Origin: Oscillospiraceae bacterium
GTDB lineage: Bacteria; Bacillota; Clostridia; Oscillospirales; Oscillospiraceae
Reading direction: 5' to 3'
Length of the DNA: 64,000 nucleotides
Assembly: GCA_021770845.1 (NCBI GenBank)
Contig: JAETQF010000002.1
Span: 1 to 64,000 of the forward strand
Below, one piece after another: positions 61,741-64,000 of the stretch (its first letter is position 1; each line of letters opens with the position of its first letter). The notes below the pieces were generated by a model that worked only from the letters and a program-made list of their open reading frames with translations, was not told the origin of the DNA and did no database searches. The position numbers and the translations under genes were made by a program.

Positions 61741-61770
61741 CAAAAAGAGAGAAGTTTAGGAGTGAGGCCC

Positions 61771-62853
61771 ATGACCCAGCGGGAACGGCAGATCCTCCGG
61801 TGGATTGAGGAAAACCCCCTGATCTCCCAGCAGGAGCTGGCGGACAGGGCGGGCATCGCCCGCTCCTCGGTGGCGGTGCATATCTCCAACCTGATGAAAA
61901 AGGGCCACATCGCCGGCAAGGGCTACATCGTCACCTCCGCCCCCTACGCGGTGGTGGTGGGCGGGGTCAATATGGACATCGGCGGCGCCTCCGCCGCCCC
62001 GCTGGTGGCCGCCGACTCCAACCCCGGCGTGGTGCGCATGAGCCTGGGGGGCGTGGGCCGGAACATCGCCCACAACATGGCCCTGCTGGGGCTGGACGCA
62101 CGGATGCTCACCGCCTTCGGGGACGACCTGTACGCCCAGCGCATCGCCGCCTCCTGCGGGGAGCTGGGCATTGACATCAGCCGCTCCCTCCAGGTGCCGG
62201 GGGGGCGCACGTCCACCTACCTGTTCATCGCCGACGAGGGGGGCGAGATGCGGCTGGCCCTGTCCGACATGGAGATCTACCGGCACATCACCCCGGCCTT
62301 CCTGGCCTCTCGGGCCCAGCTGCTGCAAAACGCCCAGCTGGTGATCGTGGATACCAACATCCCTGCCGACGCCATCCGCTGGATCGCTGAGCACGTCACC
62401 CCGCCCATCTTCGCCGACCCGGTGTCCACCGCCAAGGCGGAGCGCCTGGGGCCGGTGCTGGGGAAGCTCCACACGCTGAAGCCCAACCGCCTGGAGGCGG
62501 AGCTGTTGTCCGGCGTGGCCATCACCGACGAGGCCAGCCTGAACCGGGCGGCGGACGTTTTGCTGGACACCGGCCTGCGGCGGGTGTTTGTCTCCCTGGG
62601 GGGAGAGGGGGTGCTGGCGGCGGATCACAGCGGCCGGGTGCGGCTGCCCTGCCTGCCGGGGAAGCGGGTGAACACCACCGGCTGCGGGGACGCCTTCATG
62701 GCGGCGCTGGCCTGGGCCTACCTGGAGGGCACCGATCTGGAGGGCACCGCCCTGGCGGGCTCGGCGGCGGCGTCCCTCGCCATGGAGAGCGCCGAGACCA
62801 TCAACGAGGCCATGAGCGTGGAGGCCCTGACGGCGCGGATGGCGGCGGGATGA
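61771..62853 (+). CDS. psuK: HTH-PfkB fusion, pseudouridine kinase-like
   Basis: 360 residues. Residues 1-50 form a winged HTH (REROILRWIEENPLISQQELA-type pattern, then SSVAVHISNLMKKG). The rest is a PfkB/ribokinase fold with GGVGRNIAHNMALLG and the catalytic VNTTGCGDAFMAALA. psuG follows, so phosphorylation of pseudouridine to its 5'-phosphate is the likely reaction. AGGAG lies 8 bp before the ATG at 61771. Confidence 0.88.
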   Translation: MTQRERQILRWIEENPLISQQELADRAGIARSSVAVHISNLMKKGHIAGKGYIVTSAPYAVVVGGVNMDIGGASAAPLVAADSNPGVVRMSLGGVGRNIAHNMALLGLDARMLTAFGDDLYAQRIAASCGELGIDISRSLQVPGGRTSTYLFIADEGGEMRLALSDMEIYRHITPAFLASRAQLLQNAQLVIVDTNIPADAIRWIAEHVTPPIFADPVSTAKAERLGPVLGKLHTLKPNRLEAELLSGVAITDEASLNRAADVLLDTGLRRVFVSLGGEGVLAADHSGRVRLPCLPGKRVNTTGCGDAFMAALAWAYLEGTDLEGTALAGSAAASLAMESAETINEAMSVEALTARMAAG

Positions 62854-62882
62854 GAACATACCCGCGCCATAAAAAATGTATG

Positions 62883-62960
62883 TGTAGGGGAGGGGCTTGC
62901 CCCTCCCGGGGCAAGGGTTTTTGACCCTTCAAGGCGGGAGGGGCAAGCCCCTCCCCTACA
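62883..62960. repeat. Type A hairpin repeat, copy 4 (loop subfamily 2, inverted)
   Basis: Same arms as the other copies. The loop is the inverted form of the one in the rplU leader (32148-32224). It lies between psuK and psuG in the operon. Confidence 0.9.
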
Positions 62961-63005
62961 GACAAATAATAGAACCAATACCAATATAATCAGGAGGTTT
63001 TACCC

Positions 63006-63923
63006 ATGGCATTGAACAAGTATCTGGACGTTTCCCCCGAGGTGGCCCAGGCCCTGGCCAACCACAAGCCCGTGGTGGCTCTGGAGTCCACCATCATCTC
63101 CCACGGAATGCCCTACCCCCAGAACGTGGAGACCGCCCTGGCGGTGGAGAACATCATCCGGGAGAACGGCGCCGTCCCCGCCACCATCGCCGTCATCGGC
63201 GGGCGGCTGAAGGCGGGCTGCACCAAGGAGGAGATCGAGTACCTGGGCAAGGCGGGCACCAAGGTCACCAAGGCCAGCCGCCGGGATCTGGCGGTGCTGT
63301 GCGCCCGGGGGCAGGACGGGGCCACCACCGTCACCACCACCATGATCATCGCCCACATGGCGGGCATCAAGGTATTCGCCACCGGCGGCATCGGCGGCGT
63401 CCACCGGGGGGCGGAGACCACCATGGACATCTCCGCCGACCTGGAGGAGCTGGCCCATACCCCCGTCATGGTGGTGTGCGCCGGGGCCAAGTCCATCCTG
63501 GATCTGGGCCTCACCCTGGAGTATCTGGAGACCCACGGCGTGCCCGTGCTGGGCTTCGGCACGGAGGAGCTGCCCGCCTTCTACACCCGGCACAGCGGCT
63601 TTCAGGTGGACTACCGGGTGGACACCCCCCAGGAGCTGGCGGCGGCCTTCCGGGCCAGCCTGGAGCTGGGCTTTGAGGGCGGTATGCTGGTGACCAACCC
63701 CATCCCGGAGGAGTACTCCATGGATCCGGCGGTGATCAACGCCGCCATCGACGAGGCCCTGCGGCAGGCCAAGGGGAACGGCATCCACGGCAAGGAGACC
63801 ACCCCCTTCCTGCTGGCCAAGGTGAAGGAGCTCACCGGCGGGGACAGCCTGGACTCCAACATCCAGCTGGTGTTCAACAACGCGCGGGTGGCGGCCCAGA
63901 CCGCCGCCTGTCTGGCAGAGTAA
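63006..63923 (+). CDS. psuG: Pseudouridine-5'-phosphate glycosidase
   Basis: 305 residues, normal length. VALESTIISHGMPYPQN, ENGAVPATIAVI, KASRRDLA, FATGGIGGVHRGAETT and a terminal SLDSNIQLVFNNA region match PsuG. It splits pseudouridine-5'-phosphate into uracil and ribose-5-phosphate. AGGAGG precedes the ATG. Confidence 0.95.
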   Translation: MALNKYLDVSPEVAQALANHKPVVALESTIISHGMPYPQNVETALAVENIIRENGAVPATIAVIGGRLKAGCTKEEIEYLGKAGTKVTKASRRDLAVLCARGQDGATTVTTTMIIAHMAGIKVFATGGIGGVHRGAETTMDISADLEELAHTPVMVVCAGAKSILDLGLTLEYLETHGVPVLGFGTEELPAFYTRHSGFQVDYRVDTPQELAAAFRASLELGFEGGMLVTNPIPEEYSMDPAVINAAIDEALRQAKGNGIHGKETTPFLLAKVKELTGGDSLDSNIQLVFNNARVAAQTAACLAE

Positions 63924-63928
63924 AAGGG

Positions 63929-63953
63929 CAGCCCCCGCCGGCGGCGGGGGCTG
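63929..63953 (+). terminator. GC hairpin after psuG
   Basis: CAGCCCCCGCC/GGCGGGGGCTG around GGC, 5 bp after the stop. No T tract follows, so it may not terminate on its own. Confidence 0.45.
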
Positions 63954-64000
63954 TGCTGTCGCCAATGTGCGGGTGGCGGCCCCGCGGCCTGTCTGGCGAA

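Overview
This 64 kb window is high-GC chromosomal DNA carrying the replication-initiation neighbourhood of a low-GC-phylum (Firmicutes) relative. Gene content (dnaA-dnaN-yaaA-recF-remB-gyrB-gyrA, parA-parB with parS, rpmH-rnpA-yidD-yidC-jag, sepF-divIVA, prp with a cleavable L27, hemZ, hfq-miaA) together with high GC suggests an anaerobic gut Clostridia of the Oscillospiraceae (Flavonifractor/Lawsonibacter/Intestinimonas type). That placement is inference from gene content only.

Layout. 1-8.2 kb (+): parA-parB with three parS-like palindromes, two membrane coiled-coil proteins, serS, mscL, rsmG and a MinD-like ATPase. 8.3-13.4 kb (+): mgsA, hisS, a sigma/anti-sigma pair and aspS. 13.4-15.7 kb: a lower-GC patch with small genes (coiled-coil, ribbon-helix-helix, DUF1508, RNase HI, XRE regulator). 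15.7-25.8 kb (-): gyrA, gyrB, a PH-domain gene, remB, recF, yaaA, dnaN and dnaA. The dnaN-dnaA gap is about 1 kb and holds DnaA-box-like sites plus a composite repeat. 26-31.9 kb (-): hemZ, an MBL hydrolase, a small membrane protein, jag, yidC, yidD, rnpA, rpmH. 32-36 kb (+): rplU-prp-rpmA, a flavodoxin broken by one base, obgE, an Uma2 nuclease. 36-43.5 kb: GNAT, CLC transporter, lipoprotein, gapA, divIVA, sepF, yggS, HlyD-like protein. 43.5-44.7 kb: a second, larger copy of the composite repeat. 44.7-51.4 kb: hfq, miaA, a CmpB-type membrane protein, metN-metI, a T-box-controlled metQ, and infC-rpmI-rplT. 51.7-58.6 kb: addB-addA. 58.9-61.6 kb: a three-gene ABC importer. 61.8-63.9 kb: psuK-psuG.

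Most genes are housekeeping and recognisable. The points that stand out are: a modular non-coding repeat shared by three loci, one of them inside the putative origin; a His in place of the DNA-reading Asp in the DnaA HTH; an rpmH-jag cluster pointing toward dnaA instead of away; two unrecognised membrane coiled-coil genes welded to parAB with a parS inside one of them; a small repressor cassette whose palindrome sits on a promoter; an AddB without a Walker A lysine; a T-box that controls only metQ; and an HTH-kinase fusion with a palindrome on its own promoter. I found no CRISPR array, rRNA, complete tRNA, prophage or transposase. No clearly new defence or metabolic system is visible. The composite repeat at the origin and the parAB-linked membrane proteins are the best candidates for something undescribed.
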